A stretch of DNA of 50,014 nucleotides from NCBI GenBank assembly GCA_017745295.1, contig JAGHZR010000029.1, positions 1 through 50,014 of the forward strand, written 5' to 3'. The notes beneath the pieces are model-generated. The model searched no databases and was not told the DNA's origin. It saw only the letters and a program-made list of their open reading frames with translations. The translations under genes and the position numbers were made by a program. Positions 39,684 to 49,581 of this stretch are shown piece by piece. Source of the DNA: Novosphingobium sp. (GTDB lineage: Bacteria > Pseudomonadota > Alphaproteobacteria > Sphingomonadales > Sphingomonadaceae). Position 1 is the stretch's first letter. Each line of letters starts with the position of its first letter.

Positions 39684-41965
39684 CAATGAACGCCCGCGCC
39701 GATGCCGAAGGTCTGCGGATCGCCAAGGATCGCCTGATGGATCGCGGCATATTCGTACTGCTTGTACTTCTCGTTGAAGAAATTGCGCACGAAGAGGAAG
39801 AGCTGCCAGTTCCCGGTTTCGTACCCCAGTTTGCCGTTCACGACCGTGCGGGCGGAAACCTTGTACTGGCCCTGGTCCTGTCCGACCCCGGTGAACACCG
39901 AGGTGCGATAGTTGGCATTGAGGTTCGCGGTGAAACCGCTGCCGAAGTCGGCATTGACGCCGCCCGCCAGCGTCCAGCGCGGGGCGTAAGGGAACTGGGT
40001 GCCCCTGAGGCCGAGCGAGCTGGTCGCGCCCGTGGGCAGGTCGAAATCGTCGAACTTGGTGCGTACGTGGCCAACCGAGGCGTAGAGGTCGATCCCGCGC
40101 GCGACTTTGGCATTGGCTTCCACTTCGAAGCCGTAGAGGTGCGAACCGGCGGCGTTGACCGTGTTGTAATCGTAGGAATTGAGGCCGAAGTAGGCGGTGA
40201 CCTGCTGGTCCTTCCACCTCATGTAAAACACGTTGGCATTGACCACCAGCTTGCCGCCCAGCCACTTGGAGCGCAGCGAGCCCTCGTAGTTCCAGCTAAA
40301 TTCGGGATCGTAGGCTACCAGTTCAGCGCGGGCCGGGTTCTGGCTCGATCCGCCCGAGCGATAGGCGCGCTGCACGGTGAAGGCGGTGGTGAGGTCCGGT
40401 GTCCAGTCCATGCTAACGCCCATTTTCGGCAGGAAGGCGTTGAATGTCCGGCTGTTCGAGGCGAGCGGCGAAGAAGCATCGTCGACCAGACCGAGCACGC
40501 CCTGATTGATGAGGCCGATGATCGGGGCATAGGCCGTGCCGAGGAAATTCACATTCGGCAGGGTGCCGTTGAACGTCGCGATGGTTTCGGCTGCATAGCG
40601 GTTGCGTTCGTGGTCGAAGCGGAAACCGCCGATCAGGGTGAGTTGATCGGTGACCTTGAAGCGCGCGTCACCGAACAGCGCCATCGTCTCGACCTTCTCG
40701 GGCTGGTCGGCATGATAGAGGACCGGGATCACTGGCAGTTGCCCGGCATAGGCGGTGGCAATGGTCTGGGCCTGCACCGCGCCGGCGCCATTGGCCTGAA
40801 GCAGTCCGGCGATGGTCGAGGTGGGCGTTGCGATGTTGACGCGGCTGTTTTGCTCGATCTCGCCGGTGCGGCGGTAGTACCAGGCGCCGAGCAGGCCGCT
40901 CAGGCGCTCGCCTTCGTAGTTGAGGCGCAGTTCCTGCGTCAGTGTCTTGTAGAGATAGCGGTTGTCGATCGCCTGAATATCTTCGGCTGTGCCGTCGGTA
41001 TCGACCACCGAATGGACCTTCGAGCGGTTCCACGACGTGACGCTCGACAGCTTGAGCTGGTCAGACAGCGGATAGCTCAGCTTGAACACGGCGATATCGC
41101 TATCGATCTTGCCGCGGCTGTGCTGGTCGCCGGTCGAGATGCGGTGATCGTAGAAGTCCGGCACGTCGGTTCGGGCATATTCGTAGAGATAGCCGCCGTC
41201 GCGCCGCACGCGGTTGTAGCTGGCGACGGCTTCGAGGCCGGGAAGCGCGCTCGGCGTCCACAGGACCTTGCCGCGCAAATTGAGCGACTTCAGCTCGTCG
41301 TCGTGGCCGCCGCGTGTCACGTTGCGGATGATGCCCCGGTCGGCGCGGCGCTCCGCCGACAGGCGCACGCCGAATTCGTCGGCGATGATCGGACCACCCA
41401 CGGCGGCGGAAAACGTGCGGTCGTCATGCTCGGTCCACAGCACACGGGCATCGCCGGTCCATCGGGCGAGCGAGGGGTCCTTGGTGGTGATGACGATGCC
41501 GCCCGCCAGCGCATTGAGACCCTGGATGGTCGACTGCGGGCCGCGCAAGACTTCCACCTGCTGGACGTCCCACATGTCGGTCGGGCCGCCGTAGAGCGCC
41601 CACTTGGAGATCGGCGCGCCGTCGACATAGACGCTTGCTGCATCGGCCTGACCGCCCGCGCCCACCCCGGTATTGCTCACCCCGCGAATGGTGAAGCCCG
41701 AGGATCCATACATCTCGGAAAGGTTCGCGGTGCGATTGTAGACGTCCTGGATCGAGATCAGGGTTTCCCGCTCAATCTTTTCGGAGGTGGTAACGGCAAT
41801 GCTGGTCGGCGTCTGCTGCAAGGTGCGTGCAGACTTCTCGCCGGTGACGATGATGTCGCCGGATACTGATGCCTGTTCACCGGCAGGCGCAATCTGCTGC
41901 GCATAGGTAGGAACGGCGAGCGCAGCGATGGCTACACCCGACAATAAAACGGAAAAACGGATCAA
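39680..41965 (-). CDS. TonB-dependent outer-membrane receptor (metal-chelate type)
   Basis: This 761-residue receptor has a signal peptide (MIRFSVLLSGVAIAALAVPT, cleaved near YAQ), a TonB-box-like DIIVTGEKS, a plug domain (FTIRGVSNTGVGAGG, VQQVEVLRGPQSTIQGLNAL) and a barrel ending GIGAGVHW. The two downstream genes overlap it and each other by 4 bases, and one encodes a PepSY-TM protein, so the operon is likely for ferric siderophore or other metal-chelate uptake. That substrate class is inference; no siderophore biosynthesis genes are in view. The terminal residue is Trp, acceptable for barrel assembly. Confidence 0.9.
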   Translation of the reverse strand: MIRFSVLLSGVAIAALAVPTYAQQIAPAGEQASVSGDIIVTGEKSARTLQQTPTSIAVTTSEKIERETLISIQDVYNRTANLSEMYGSSGFTIRGVSNTGVGAGGQADAASVYVDGAPISKWALYGGPTDMWDVQQVEVLRGPQSTIQGLNALAGGIVITTKDPSLARWTGDARVLWTEHDDRTFSAAVGGPIIADEFGVRLSAERRADRGIIRNVTRGGHDDELKSLNLRGKVLWTPSALPGLEAVASYNRVRRDGGYLYEYARTDVPDFYDHRISTGDQHSRGKIDSDIAVFKLSYPLSDQLKLSSVTSWNRSKVHSVVDTDGTAEDIQAIDNRYLYKTLTQELRLNYEGERLSGLLGAWYYRRTGEIEQNSRVNIATPTSTIAGLLQANGAGAVQAQTIATAYAGQLPVIPVLYHADQPEKVETMALFGDARFKVTDQLTLIGGFRFDHERNRYAAETIATFNGTLPNVNFLGTAYAPIIGLINQGVLGLVDDASSPLASNSRTFNAFLPKMGVSMDWTPDLTTAFTVQRAYRSGGSSQNPARAELVAYDPEFSWNYEGSLRSKWLGGKLVVNANVFYMRWKDQQVTAYFGLNSYDYNTVNAAGSHLYGFEVEANAKVARGIDLYASVGHVRTKFDDFDLPTGATSSLGLRGTQFPYAPRWTLAGGVNADFGSGFTANLNANYRTSVFTGVGQDQGQYKVSARTVVNGKLGYETGNWQLFLFVRNFFNEKYKQYEYAAIHQAILGDPQTFGIGAGVHW

Positions 41966-42069
41966 TTCTGCCCCCTGAAACGTTGTTCAGGGCCTATGAC
42001 ATCAGCTATTGCGAGTCAATCGCACTTTAGCCTGCTAAGCGAACCGGAATGCTCTGCAGATGTTCTATC

Positions 42070-42948
42070 CTAGATATCCGGCTTCAGATTCATCGCCATG
42101 AAATCGACAAAGGCTCTGAGCTTTGGTGTTACCTGGCGGCTGGCGGGCCACAGGACGTTGAACTGATCAACTTCGCGGACATGGTCCGTCAGTAACGGGA
42201 CTAGCCGCCCATCGGCAAGTTCCCGACGAATGGCGAAGGGCGGAAGGCAAGCGATGCCATGGCCTTCGGCCGCCAGATGGACAAGCGGATCTACCGCCGT
42301 CACGCTCATCGTCTCTGGCAAGGCGCTGCCTTGTCCGCCCAGCGGCCACGGACGCAGTTTGCCGGTGCTGGGCGAGCGCTGCCGCAGGCAGCGGTGCGCA
42401 GTGAGATCGACGGGTACGATCGGCGTTCCATACGCCGCCAGATAGGCGGGTGAGGCCACGATCCGCAATCGGAAACTCCCTGCACTTCGGCGCATCAACC
42501 GGCTGTCGGCAGGCTGCCCGCTACGGACGACCGCATCGAACCCTTCCTCGATCACATCCACAAGCCGGTCGCTGAAATCGAGATCGAGCTGGACTTCGGG
42601 ATAGGCGGTCATGAATTCCGCCAGCACCGGGGTCAGCAGCATGGCGACCAGCGGCAGGCTTACACGAAGCCGTCCGCGCGGCGCCCTATGCGTCTGCGCC
42701 AGTTCCGCGCGGGCTGCCTCCATCTCGGCGAAGATGCGCCGGCATCGCTCCAGAAACATCCGGCCCTCTTCGGTGAGCGCCATGTTACGGGTGTTGCGGT
42801 GGAAGAGGCGGACCTGCAACTGCTCTTCCAGCCGTGCCACCGCCTTGCCGATCGCTGAAGCGGTCAATCCGAGCTGCCTGCCAGCTGAAACGAAGCTGCC
42901 AGTTTCCGACGTCTGCACAAAGGCGCTGAGCGCAACAAGCTGATCCAT
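42070..42948 (-). CDS. LysR-family transcriptional regulator
   Basis: This 292-residue LysR regulator has an N-terminal winged helix (LVALSAFVQTSETGSFVSAG, RQLGLTASAIGKAVARLEEQ) and a periplasmic-binding-protein-like effector domain (GRLRVSLPLVAMLLTPVLAE, LDFSDRLVDVIEEGFDAVVR). It belongs to the group close to DmlR/CrgA-type regulators. It is divergent from the monooxygenase-like and MFS genes across a 105-base gap, so it probably controls that pair and itself. The inducer is unknown. Confidence 0.9.
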   Translation of the reverse strand: MDQLVALSAFVQTSETGSFVSAGRQLGLTASAIGKAVARLEEQLQVRLFHRNTRNMALTEEGRMFLERCRRIFAEMEAARAELAQTHRAPRGRLRVSLPLVAMLLTPVLAEFMTAYPEVQLDLDFSDRLVDVIEEGFDAVVRSGQPADSRLMRRSAGSFRLRIVASPAYLAAYGTPIVPVDLTAHRCLRQRSPSTGKLRPWPLGGQGSALPETMSVTAVDPLVHLAAEGHGIACLPPFAIRRELADGRLVPLLTDHVREVDQFNVLWPASRQVTPKLRAFVDFMAMNLKPDI

Positions 42949-43053
42949 GTCGCACCGATACCGGAATGTTCATCCGCAGTCATCGGAACACAGGCTCATT
43001 TTTCGTGATTTGCCCGGCACCTAGGCTTGCACGGTCATCAGATGGAGACCGAC
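42949..43053. promoter_or_regulatory. LysR / monooxygenase-MFS divergent region
   Basis: This 105-base divergent region contains GTTC and GAAC half-sites 14 bases apart (around 42968-42989), a plausible but weak LysR-type site. Its position between a LysR gene and its divergent neighbours is the main support. Confidence 0.4.
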
Positions 43054-43392
43054 ATGACCGCTACATTCAGCGCTGCCCCCACACCGACGACCTTCATCGT
43101 CAACGTCATTCACGCTCATCGGGGCAAGCAAGAGGAGGCATTCCACATGATCCAGGACGTGGTTCATTATGTAGCCGAGCGGAAGCCCGGCTTCCTTTGG
43201 AGCAGCCTTGCCAAGAGCGAAGACGGCCTCACGGTCGTGAACATCGAGGCGATCTCGGACGCAGCCGATGTCGAACTGTTCTTCTCGGACCCGGTGTTTC
43301 TGGAGAAATTCAACCGGCTTGATACGGTCTCGACCAGCGAGTTCCACACATACACCGTTGGCGATCTTGTCCTGCCGAAGGTCGCGGTATGA
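43054..43392 (+). CDS. Antibiotic-biosynthesis-monooxygenase-like (ABM) dimeric barrel protein
   Basis: This 112-residue protein has the ferredoxin-like fold of the ABM superfamily: FIVNVIHAHRGKQEEAFHMI, VAERKPGFLWSSLAKSEDGL, VVNIEAISDAADVELFFSDP. Members include cofactor-free quinone-forming monooxygenases and heme-degrading enzymes; no catalytic residue pattern allows a choice. The ATG at 43054 is favoured by GGAG six bases upstream (inside ATGGAGACC). An ATG at 43042 and a TTG at 43027 are in frame but lack ribosome sites. Its stop overlaps the MFS gene (ATGA), so the two are coupled and probably deal with the same small molecule. Confidence 0.75.
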   Translation: MTATFSAAPTPTTFIVNVIHAHRGKQEEAFHMIQDVVHYVAERKPGFLWSSLAKSEDGLTVVNIEAISDAADVELFFSDPVFLEKFNRLDTVSTSEFHTYTVGDLVLPKVAV

Positions 43393-44570
43393 TCGCTCTG
43401 CGCGGCCGATTGCAACTGGGAGGGCTCATAGCCCTCGGCTCTGCCGGTTTCGTCACTATCCTGACCGAGGCGCTGCCCGCAGGCCTGCTCCCGCAGATCA
43501 GCAAAGACCTCGGCGTGACGGAGGCGGCGGCCGGCCAATGGGTCAGCGTCTATGCGCTGGGGTCGCTCGCGGCGGCGATCCCGCTTACAAGCGTAACGCG
43601 CCATTGGCGACGGCGGCCGCTGCTCTTGGCCGCGACCCTCAGCTTCGCGCTGGGCAATGGCGTGACAGCCATCACCGACAGCTTCGCCATTTCGCTGGTC
43701 GCGCGGTTCGTGGGCGGCGTAGCCGCGGGACTGCTATGGGCATTGCTTGCACGCTATGCGGTTCGCCTTGCCCCCGAGCGGTTGGCCGGGCGGGCCACAG
43801 CGATTGCGATGGCCGGTACGCCGGTTGCGCTGTCGATCGGCATTCCGGCAGGAACGGCGCTTGGAGCATGGGCTGGCTGGCGCATTGCATTCGCGGCACT
43901 AAGTGTCGGCGCCATTGCATTAGCCGCCTGGATGGCACTGCGTGTGCCGGACTTTCCTGGCGAGGACGCGGCACATCGCCCTTCATTACGGCAGGTTCTC
44001 ACCCTCCCAGGCTTACGGCAGGTGCTCATACTGACTTTATGCTTCGTGCTCGCGCATAATATTCTCTACACTTACATCGCACCGCTGCTCACCCGTAGAG
44101 AAATGGTGGAACAGACGGACCGGGTATTGCTCACCTTCGGCATTGCTGGTCTTGTCAGCATTCTGGTGACGGGCGCGTTGATCGACCGGCATCTGCGCTT
44201 GTTGACCGGCGTTGCCGTTTTCCTGTTCGCCGGCGCCGCAATCCTGCTTGGCCTGAGCATGAATCCTGTTGCCATTTACGCGTCAGCGGCAATCTGGGGA
44301 CTGGGTTTTGGCGGAGCGGCGACCCTGTTTCAGACCGCATCGGCCCGTGCAGCGGATAATTCGGCCGACGTCGCTCAGGCCATGATCGTCACCACATGGA
44401 ATCTGGCGATTGCCAGCGGTGCGATTCTGGGAGGTGCATTACTCGATCAATTCGGTGCCCGATCATTACCTGAGACGGCATTTGTGCTGCTCGCAGCCGC
44501 AGCCGCAGCGGTGCTGCCACGAACACGAAGCTCTTTGCGCAGCTTAAGCACGATGAAAAGCGAACGATAA
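43389..44570 (+). CDS. MFS transporter, arabinose-efflux/drug-exporter type
   Basis: This 393-residue inner-membrane protein of the major facilitator superfamily has twelve predicted helices (GSAGFVTILTEALPAGLLPQ at the N-terminus) and the loop motif between TM2 and TM3 (TSVTRHWRRRPLLLAATL). It also has the TM5-type stretch IAMAGTPVALSIGIPAGTAL, characteristic of the AraJ/YdhP drug:proton antiporter group. It is coupled to the ABM-like gene upstream and under likely LysR control, suggesting export of a toxic or quinone-like metabolite. The substrate is not identifiable from sequence. Confidence 0.87.
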   Translation: MIALRGRLQLGGLIALGSAGFVTILTEALPAGLLPQISKDLGVTEAAAGQWVSVYALGSLAAAIPLTSVTRHWRRRPLLLAATLSFALGNGVTAITDSFAISLVARFVGGVAAGLLWALLARYAVRLAPERLAGRATAIAMAGTPVALSIGIPAGTALGAWAGWRIAFAALSVGAIALAAWMALRVPDFPGEDAAHRPSLRQVLTLPGLRQVLILTLCFVLAHNILYTYIAPLLTRREMVEQTDRVLLTFGIAGLVSILVTGALIDRHLRLLTGVAVFLFAGAAILLGLSMNPVAIYASAAIWGLGFGGAATLFQTASARAADNSADVAQAMIVTTWNLAIASGAILGGALLDQFGARSLPETAFVLLAAAAAAVLPRTRSSLRSLSTMKSER

Positions 44571-44770
44571 ACTACGACGGCTATACTTATCGTTTGCTGG
44601 CAGGAAAATGGAGCTAAAAGAACGAATTTAGCGGACTTATCGCCGACAGAGCCGCGGTTCAGCGCCTCCTATGTGCAGTTCCGAAGCGGCCATTCGTTCA
44701 CCGAGGAACCAGCCACGCTGAACCACTGGCGATGGGACTTTGCTGCCGGTTCAAGCGGCGGGATTTGCAG

Positions 44771-44824
44771 ACAAGGCGACGGCGCCTCGCTCCCCGGTCG
44801 GGAACCGAAGCGTCGTCGCCTTGT
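44771..44824 (-). terminator. Hairpin after the large autotransporter gene
   Basis: ACAAGGCGACGGCGCCTCG (44771-44789) and CGAAGCGTCGTCGCCTTGT (44806-44824) form a 19-base stem with two imperfect pairs; the loop contains a further short stem. It begins 5 bases beyond the autotransporter stop codon on the minus strand and may also end the convergent MFS transcript. Confidence 0.6.
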
Positions 44825-44829
44825 CGGGA

Positions 44830-47800
44830 TCAGAACTGGATGCCGAAAGTCACGCGACCGCCATGGTTGGACTGGCTGTCACCGACGGTACCGAGGTAGG
44901 AGGCCCCCAGACGGATCTTACCCGTCACGAAGCCGAAGCCACCGTCAATCTGCATGGCGTCCTTCGGCAGAGCTGCGCCTGCGACCTCAAACGGCGCGGC
45001 ACCGGCTAGGGCCACTGTTGCTACACCCGTCCGATCTCCCCAGCTCCGCTGATAGGCAAGCGAGAGACGCGGTTCGAACAGCGCGCGGGTTCCAGGCACC
45101 GGCGTTGATCCGGTGAAGTGGAAACCGATACGCGCCTGATCAATGTCCCGCTTGACGCGCGCCACGGCCAGCGCCGCCGCGCCGCCCATCTCCTCTGTCG
45201 GGTCGACCGACACATGCTGATGGGTGTAGCCGATAAAGGGTTCGAGCCTGACCGCCTTTCCGTCGAACAGGGCATAGCCCAGCTCGCCAAAGCCCTGCGC
45301 GCTGTTGCCATGCTGCCGCGAATGCAGGGTATCCGAGAAACCGGCAAAAGCGACGGCGCGATTGGTATTCAGTGTGTGCCAGCTATAGGTGCCGCCCGCC
45401 TGAACGCGCAGCGAGCCGACGCGATAACCGACAGTGCCGCCCGCATAATAGGACTTCACGCTGGACCGGCTCTGGAGCGCATTTTGATTATAGGTTCCGT
45501 AGGAATAGCCGGTGGCGATGCTGGCGCGGAAACCGTCCAGGCCATAGTCGATGCCCGTGACGATGCCGTTGCGGTGCGTATGCAGCACGGCCGTTCCCAG
45601 CGACGCATCGCTGTCGAACCTGCCGCTGTCATCCATGGCATCACCCCACAGGCTGAAGCCATCGCCGTCACGCCGCGTATTGAGGAGAAGCGCCTCGCGC
45701 AGATGGCGCCCCTCATCCATCAGCGCCATTGGCACGGCGGCATAGCTTTCGCCGGACAGGGCATTATAGGCGCTCCGCGCGCCCGCCGCGTCGAGCGAGA
45801 CGATCCCCAGCGGGAGATTCGAGTTTAGGCCAAGACCCTGAAGGGCCGTCGCCACGGCACGCTGATTAGACGTCTGCGCCACATCGCCAAAGGCGACATT
45901 GTTGCGGATCAGGTCCAGCGTTACCGTGTTGCCCGTATAGTTCAGATAGGGCGTCAGGAATGCCAGGTTCGTGGTGACGCTGGAGAATGTTCCGGTGACA
46001 CCGCCGCTGGCCGACAGGATCGTGTAGCGGGTCGTCGGGTTGTAGTTGCTGCCGCCCGCAAGGACGCTCACCGTGCCGCCCTGAAGCGTGGCCTTACCCG
46101 ATGCGGTAATGCGATCGGATTGCCCCGCCGGAGTCGTGGCGACCTGATAGGTCGAGCCGGTCGCAAAGGTAACATTGCCCGTCACATTCAGCGTGCCGAT
46201 CTTGCCGCCAAAGCTGGGCGCTACCGTCGCGCCATTGCCGACAGTCAGGCCACCGATCGTTCCAGTGCTCGACAGCAGGGCGCCGTTCGACACTGTCACG
46301 GCGGAGGCAAGCGATCCTGTCACGTTCAGGACGCCCCCGCTGACCGTGGTGGTCCCGGTATAGCTGTTCGCACCCGACAGGGTGAGCGTGCCGCTGCCCG
46401 TCTTGGTCAGGGACGTGGTGCCTGCCCCGTCAGTGATCGTACCCGCATAGCTTGTGGAGCTGTTGTTCGACCCGACCGTCAACTGGCCGTTGGTCAGCAC
46501 CGCGTTGCTGTTCGTACCCGACAGGGACGCCATGGTGAAACTGGTACCGCCGAGATCGAACAGCCCGTCATTCACCAGCGCGCCCACGCCCGCGGTCGGG
46601 CTGGTGAGCAGAATGTCGCCGCTATTATCGATCGCGCCGTTGACCTGGCCGGAAATCTCCGCCGTGCCCGTGTTGGTCAGGCCGGCACTGAGGATGCCGG
46701 TGCTGGTGAGCGTCCCGTCATTGGCTATCGTACCGGCGACCGTTCCCGCATTCTGGAAGGTCGCGCCGGTGGTGACGGAAACGTCCGAAGCGAGCGAACC
46801 GCCGCCCGCGACGATCAGCGTACCAGCGGTGACGCTGGTCGTGCCGGTATAGCTGTTCGTACCCGACAATGTCAGCGTACCCGTTCCCAGCTTGACCAGC
46901 CCGATCGTGCCGCCGGTGCTGGTCAGCGCATTGGCGATGGTTGCGCCAACCCCATCATCCACATTGACGAAGCTCTGGCCCGGGGTGGAGAAGGGATCAC
47001 CGGTCAGGTTGATCGTGCCCGTGCCGCCAAGCTGATAACCGTCGACCGTGAACTGAAGGCCCTGGACATCCTGCGCGCCCGCAATGCTGACTATGCCTGC
47101 GGTCCCGGCAAAAATGCCGACTCCCGCACCCCAGCCCGTGTTCACGGTTCCGGTCGGTGCGTCTGTCCAGTTCGTGCCTGCCGCATTCCAGGTGCCCGTA
47201 CCGCCCTGACCGCCCGCACCGCTGCCGGTGCTGTCGCTGCCATCCCAATATTGCAGGGACTGGCCCGCATTGGCGATCAGCACATTCACCTGTCCGGGGA
47301 TGGTGGTGTAAACCGTCGCGGACTGCGCCGTGGGCGTCGCCACCGTGTCAAAGCTGCCGGTCAACGTGCCGCCATAATTATAGAGCCGGTACGCGCCCGC
47401 CACCGGCGAGGCGGAGGCATTTGCAGCATTGACGAGGCTGAGCGTGCCCGCAAGGGTCAGGTTGCCGCTGACGTTGATCAGGTCGTTGCCCGCACCGCCA
47501 CCCACATTGGGCGTTCCCAGCTCGAAAAGGGAGGTTGAACCACTGGCCAGCGTGTAATTGCCGTTGACGGTCAGCGTGCCCGGCGAGTTACCGGCCGAGA
47601 CCGTGCCGCCCGAAGCGACGTTGACCGAACCGGCGATGATACCGGAACCGTGCAATGTGCCGCCCGCATTGACGTTGACGACCGCACTGTTGGTGACGCT
47701 GTTGCCGAACGTTCCGTTCACCGCGAGAATGCCCGCATTGATGTTCGCGATGCCGCTAAACTGTCCGGTGGAACCGCTGTTCACGCCGGTCAGGGTCAGC

Positions 47801-49581
47801 AGGCCGGAGCCATTCTGGTTGAACGTGCCCGTGCCGATGATCGCGCCCGACAGGGTCTGGGCCGAGGCGGAGTTCAGGGTCAGGCGGTTGGCCCCCACCG
47901 CGATCTTGCCATTGATGGTGCCCGCCTCCTCGATAACGAGCGTGCCCGCATCGACCTGAATGGCGTTGCCCCCGACAGCGGAGGTACCGATCGTGCCATA
48001 ATTGGCGAGGGTGGTGGTGCCCGTTCCGCCGACGCGCAGGCCGATTGCGCCTTGCACCGACGGCTGGCTCGATGCACCGGCGGCGCCTATCGTGACACTG
48101 TTGGCGGTGCTGTTTCCGGTGAGGTAGATGCCTGCATAGCCGCTGCCGGTTGCGGTGACATTGCCGAGGGCCGTGACCGAGACTGTCCCCGTTATGGCCC
48201 GCGCCGTGATGGCCGAACCCGCATTACCGACGACGGTGCTGCCGGTCACGATGCCGATCGCGCCCGTACCGGTGAGCTGCGCATCGATACCGAAATTGCC
48301 CGATACGGCGCCGAGCGACGATGCGCTCGTGCCCAGAACGACATCGCCGTTCACGCCGCGCGCAACGACACCGGAATCCCCGCCATTATTGCCGCCGGTA
48401 TAGGAACCTGCGCCCGTCACCGTCAGCGATTCCGTGCCGCTGCCCGAAAAATTGATGCCGCTGTCCCCGCCGGTGATGGAGCCGGCGTTTACGATCACGC
48501 CACCGCCGGACCGGACATAGACGCCCGACGTCTTGGCCGTGATGCTGCCGCTGTTGAGCGCCAGCGTGCCGCCATTGAGCTGAACACCATCCTCAAGCCC
48601 GCCATTCGATGTCGCGGTGATGATGCCGCCGTTGATAACTATGCTGGTGCCGCCCTGATCGACAACCGCAGCGCCCGAGGAACCGGTATAGCTGGTCCCG
48701 GCCGTGGTCAGATTGCCTGTCAATATGACGCCGCCGCTGCCTGCCACCGCCTGAACGCCGCCGTTCGTCATCGCGCCCGCCAGTGTGACGGCGCCCGTGC
48801 CGCGCGCAACGATCAGGCCGCTGCCCGATACGGCGCGGTTGAAGACGATGTCGTCGGAACGGTTGAACGCGAGCGTACCATTATTCGAGAGTGCGACGTT
48901 CGTTGTCGTGGCGATCGATCCGGTGGTTCCGCCATTGCCGATCTGCAAGGTGGTGCCATCAATGATGGTCTGGCCGGTATAGCTGTTGGTGCCCGTCAGA
49001 ACCAGCGTTCCGCCTCCACCGGCGATCAGCGGTGCATTGCCACCGACTGGGCCGGTCACAGTCATGACATAACCGCCGGTATCGAATGTCGCGCCCATAC
49101 CGCCCAATGTGATGGCCTTGGAAACGCTCACGTCCTGAAGCGCGCGGAAGGTCTGAGTCGTGAGGTTGATCGGCCCTGTGCCGAGGGCGCTGTCGCTGTC
49201 GAACGCGACGATGCTGCTCGAAGCGCTCAGCCCGTTGAAACTGTTCGTGCCGGTGAGGCGCAGGACGCTGGAACCGCCGCTGCCCAATATATTCACGCTA
49301 CCGGTGTTTGCACCCATTCCGGTTATGCCAAGCGTATTGGCGCCGAGGCTGATCGTCACGTCATTCGTGGCGGAGACTGCGGGGCTTGAGACGTTGAAGC
49401 TGCCAGTGATGGTGATCGTCTGGCTTGAGTCGGCATTGGCAGTGGCGAGGGCCGTTTCGAACTGGCTCTGGTTCGAAGCCGTCCCTGCATGGGCCGGAGC
49501 AAAGTGCGAAATGGCAACGAGTGCCGTCGTCGTCAGAATTGCGCCTTTAAGCCCCTTAACCCGAATAATCTGTCCGACCAT
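44830..49581 (-). CDS. Large autotransporter with PATR beta-strand repeats
   Basis: This protein of 1583 residues is a type V autotransporter. The signal peptide (GAILTTTALVAISHFAPAHA) is followed by a passenger of about 1200 residues built from beta-helix rungs. At least three autotransporter-associated repeats of the type GTLTLSGTNSYTGTTSVTAG are seen near residues 195, 985 and 1130. A barrel of about 290 residues (SLWGDAMDDSGRFDSDASLG, ending HGGRVTFGIQF) closes the protein with the C-terminal Phe required for insertion. The ATG at 49581 is preferred over a TTG 15 bases upstream, with GGCGG as a weak ribosome site. Strong Gly/Thr/Asn bias is normal for such passengers. A surface role in adhesion or biofilm is inferred from the architecture. 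Confidence 0.87.
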   Translation of the reverse strand: MVGQIIRVKGLKGAILTTTALVAISHFAPAHAGTASNQSQFETALATANADSSQTITITGSFNVSSPAVSATNDVTISLGANTLGITGMGANTGSVNILGSGGSSVLRLTGTNSFNGLSASSSIVAFDSDSALGTGPINLTTQTFRALQDVSVSKAITLGGMGATFDTGGYVMTVTGPVGGNAPLIAGGGGTLVLTGTNSYTGQTIIDGTTLQIGNGGTTGSIATTTNVALSNNGTLAFNRSDDIVFNRAVSGSGLIVARGTGAVTLAGAMTNGGVQAVAGSGGVILTGNLTTAGTSYTGSSGAAVVDQGGTSIVINGGIITATSNGGLEDGVQLNGGTLALNSGSITAKTSGVYVRSGGGVIVNAGSITGGDSGINFSGSGTESLTVTGAGSYTGGNNGGDSGVVARGVNGDVVLGTSASSLGAVSGNFGIDAQLTGTGAIGIVTGSTVVGNAGSAITARAITGTVSVTALGNVTATGSGYAGIYLTGNSTANSVTIGAAGASSQPSVQGAIGLRVGGTGTTTLANYGTIGTSAVGGNAIQVDAGTLVIEEAGTINGKIAVGANRLTLNSASAQTLSGAIIGTGTFNQNGSGLLTLTGVNSGSTGQFSGIANINAGILAVNGTFGNSVTNSAVVNVNAGGTLHGSGIIAGSVNVASGGTVSAGNSPGTLTVNGNYTLASGSTSLFELGTPNVGGGAGNDLINVSGNLTLAGTLSLVNAANASASPVAGAYRLYNYGGTLTGSFDTVATPTAQSATVYTTIPGQVNVLIANAGQSLQYWDGSDSTGSGAGGQGGTGTWNAAGTNWTDAPTGTVNTGWGAGVGIFAGTAGIVSIAGAQDVQGLQFTVDGYQLGGTGTINLTGDPFSTPGQSFVNVDDGVGATIANALTSTGGTIGLVKLGTGTLTLSGTNSYTGTTSVTAGTLIVAGGGSLASDVSVTTGATFQNAGTVAGTIANDGTLTSTGILSAGLTNTGTAEISGQVNGAIDNSGDILLTSPTAGVGALVNDGLFDLGGTSFTMASLSGTNSNAVLTNGQLTVGSNNSSTSYAGTITDGAGTTSLTKTGSGTLTLSGANSYTGTTTVSGGVLNVTGSLASAVTVSNGALLSSTGTIGGLTVGNGATVAPSFGGKIGTLNVTGNVTFATGSTYQVATTPAGQSDRITASGKATLQGGTVSVLAGGSNYNPTTRYTILSASGGVTGTFSSVTTNLAFLTPYLNYTGNTVTLDLIRNNVAFGDVAQTSNQRAVATALQGLGLNSNLPLGIVSLDAAGARSAYNALSGESYAAVPMALMDEGRHLREALLLNTRRDGDGFSLWGDAMDDSGRFDSDASLGTAVLHTHRNGIVTGIDYGLDGFRASIATGYSYGTYNQNALQSRSSVKSYYAGGTVGYRVGSLRVQAGGTYSWHTLNTNRAVAFAGFSDTLHSRQHGNSAQGFGELGYALFDGKAVRLEPFIGYTHQHVSVDPTEEMGGAAALAVARVKRDIDQARIGFHFTGSTPVPGTRALFEPRLSLAYQRSWGDRTGVATVALAGAAPFEVAGAALPKDAMQIDGGFGFVTGKIRLGASYLGTVGDSQSNHGGRVTFGIQF

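Noticed and set aside
39575..41869. A plus-strand open frame of about 760 codons
   Set aside because: It is antisense to the second TonB receptor, which has a signal peptide, plug and barrel in full.
46120..49389. Long plus-strand open frames opposite the large autotransporter
   Set aside because: They result from the biased Gly/Thr/Asn composition of the real gene on the other strand.
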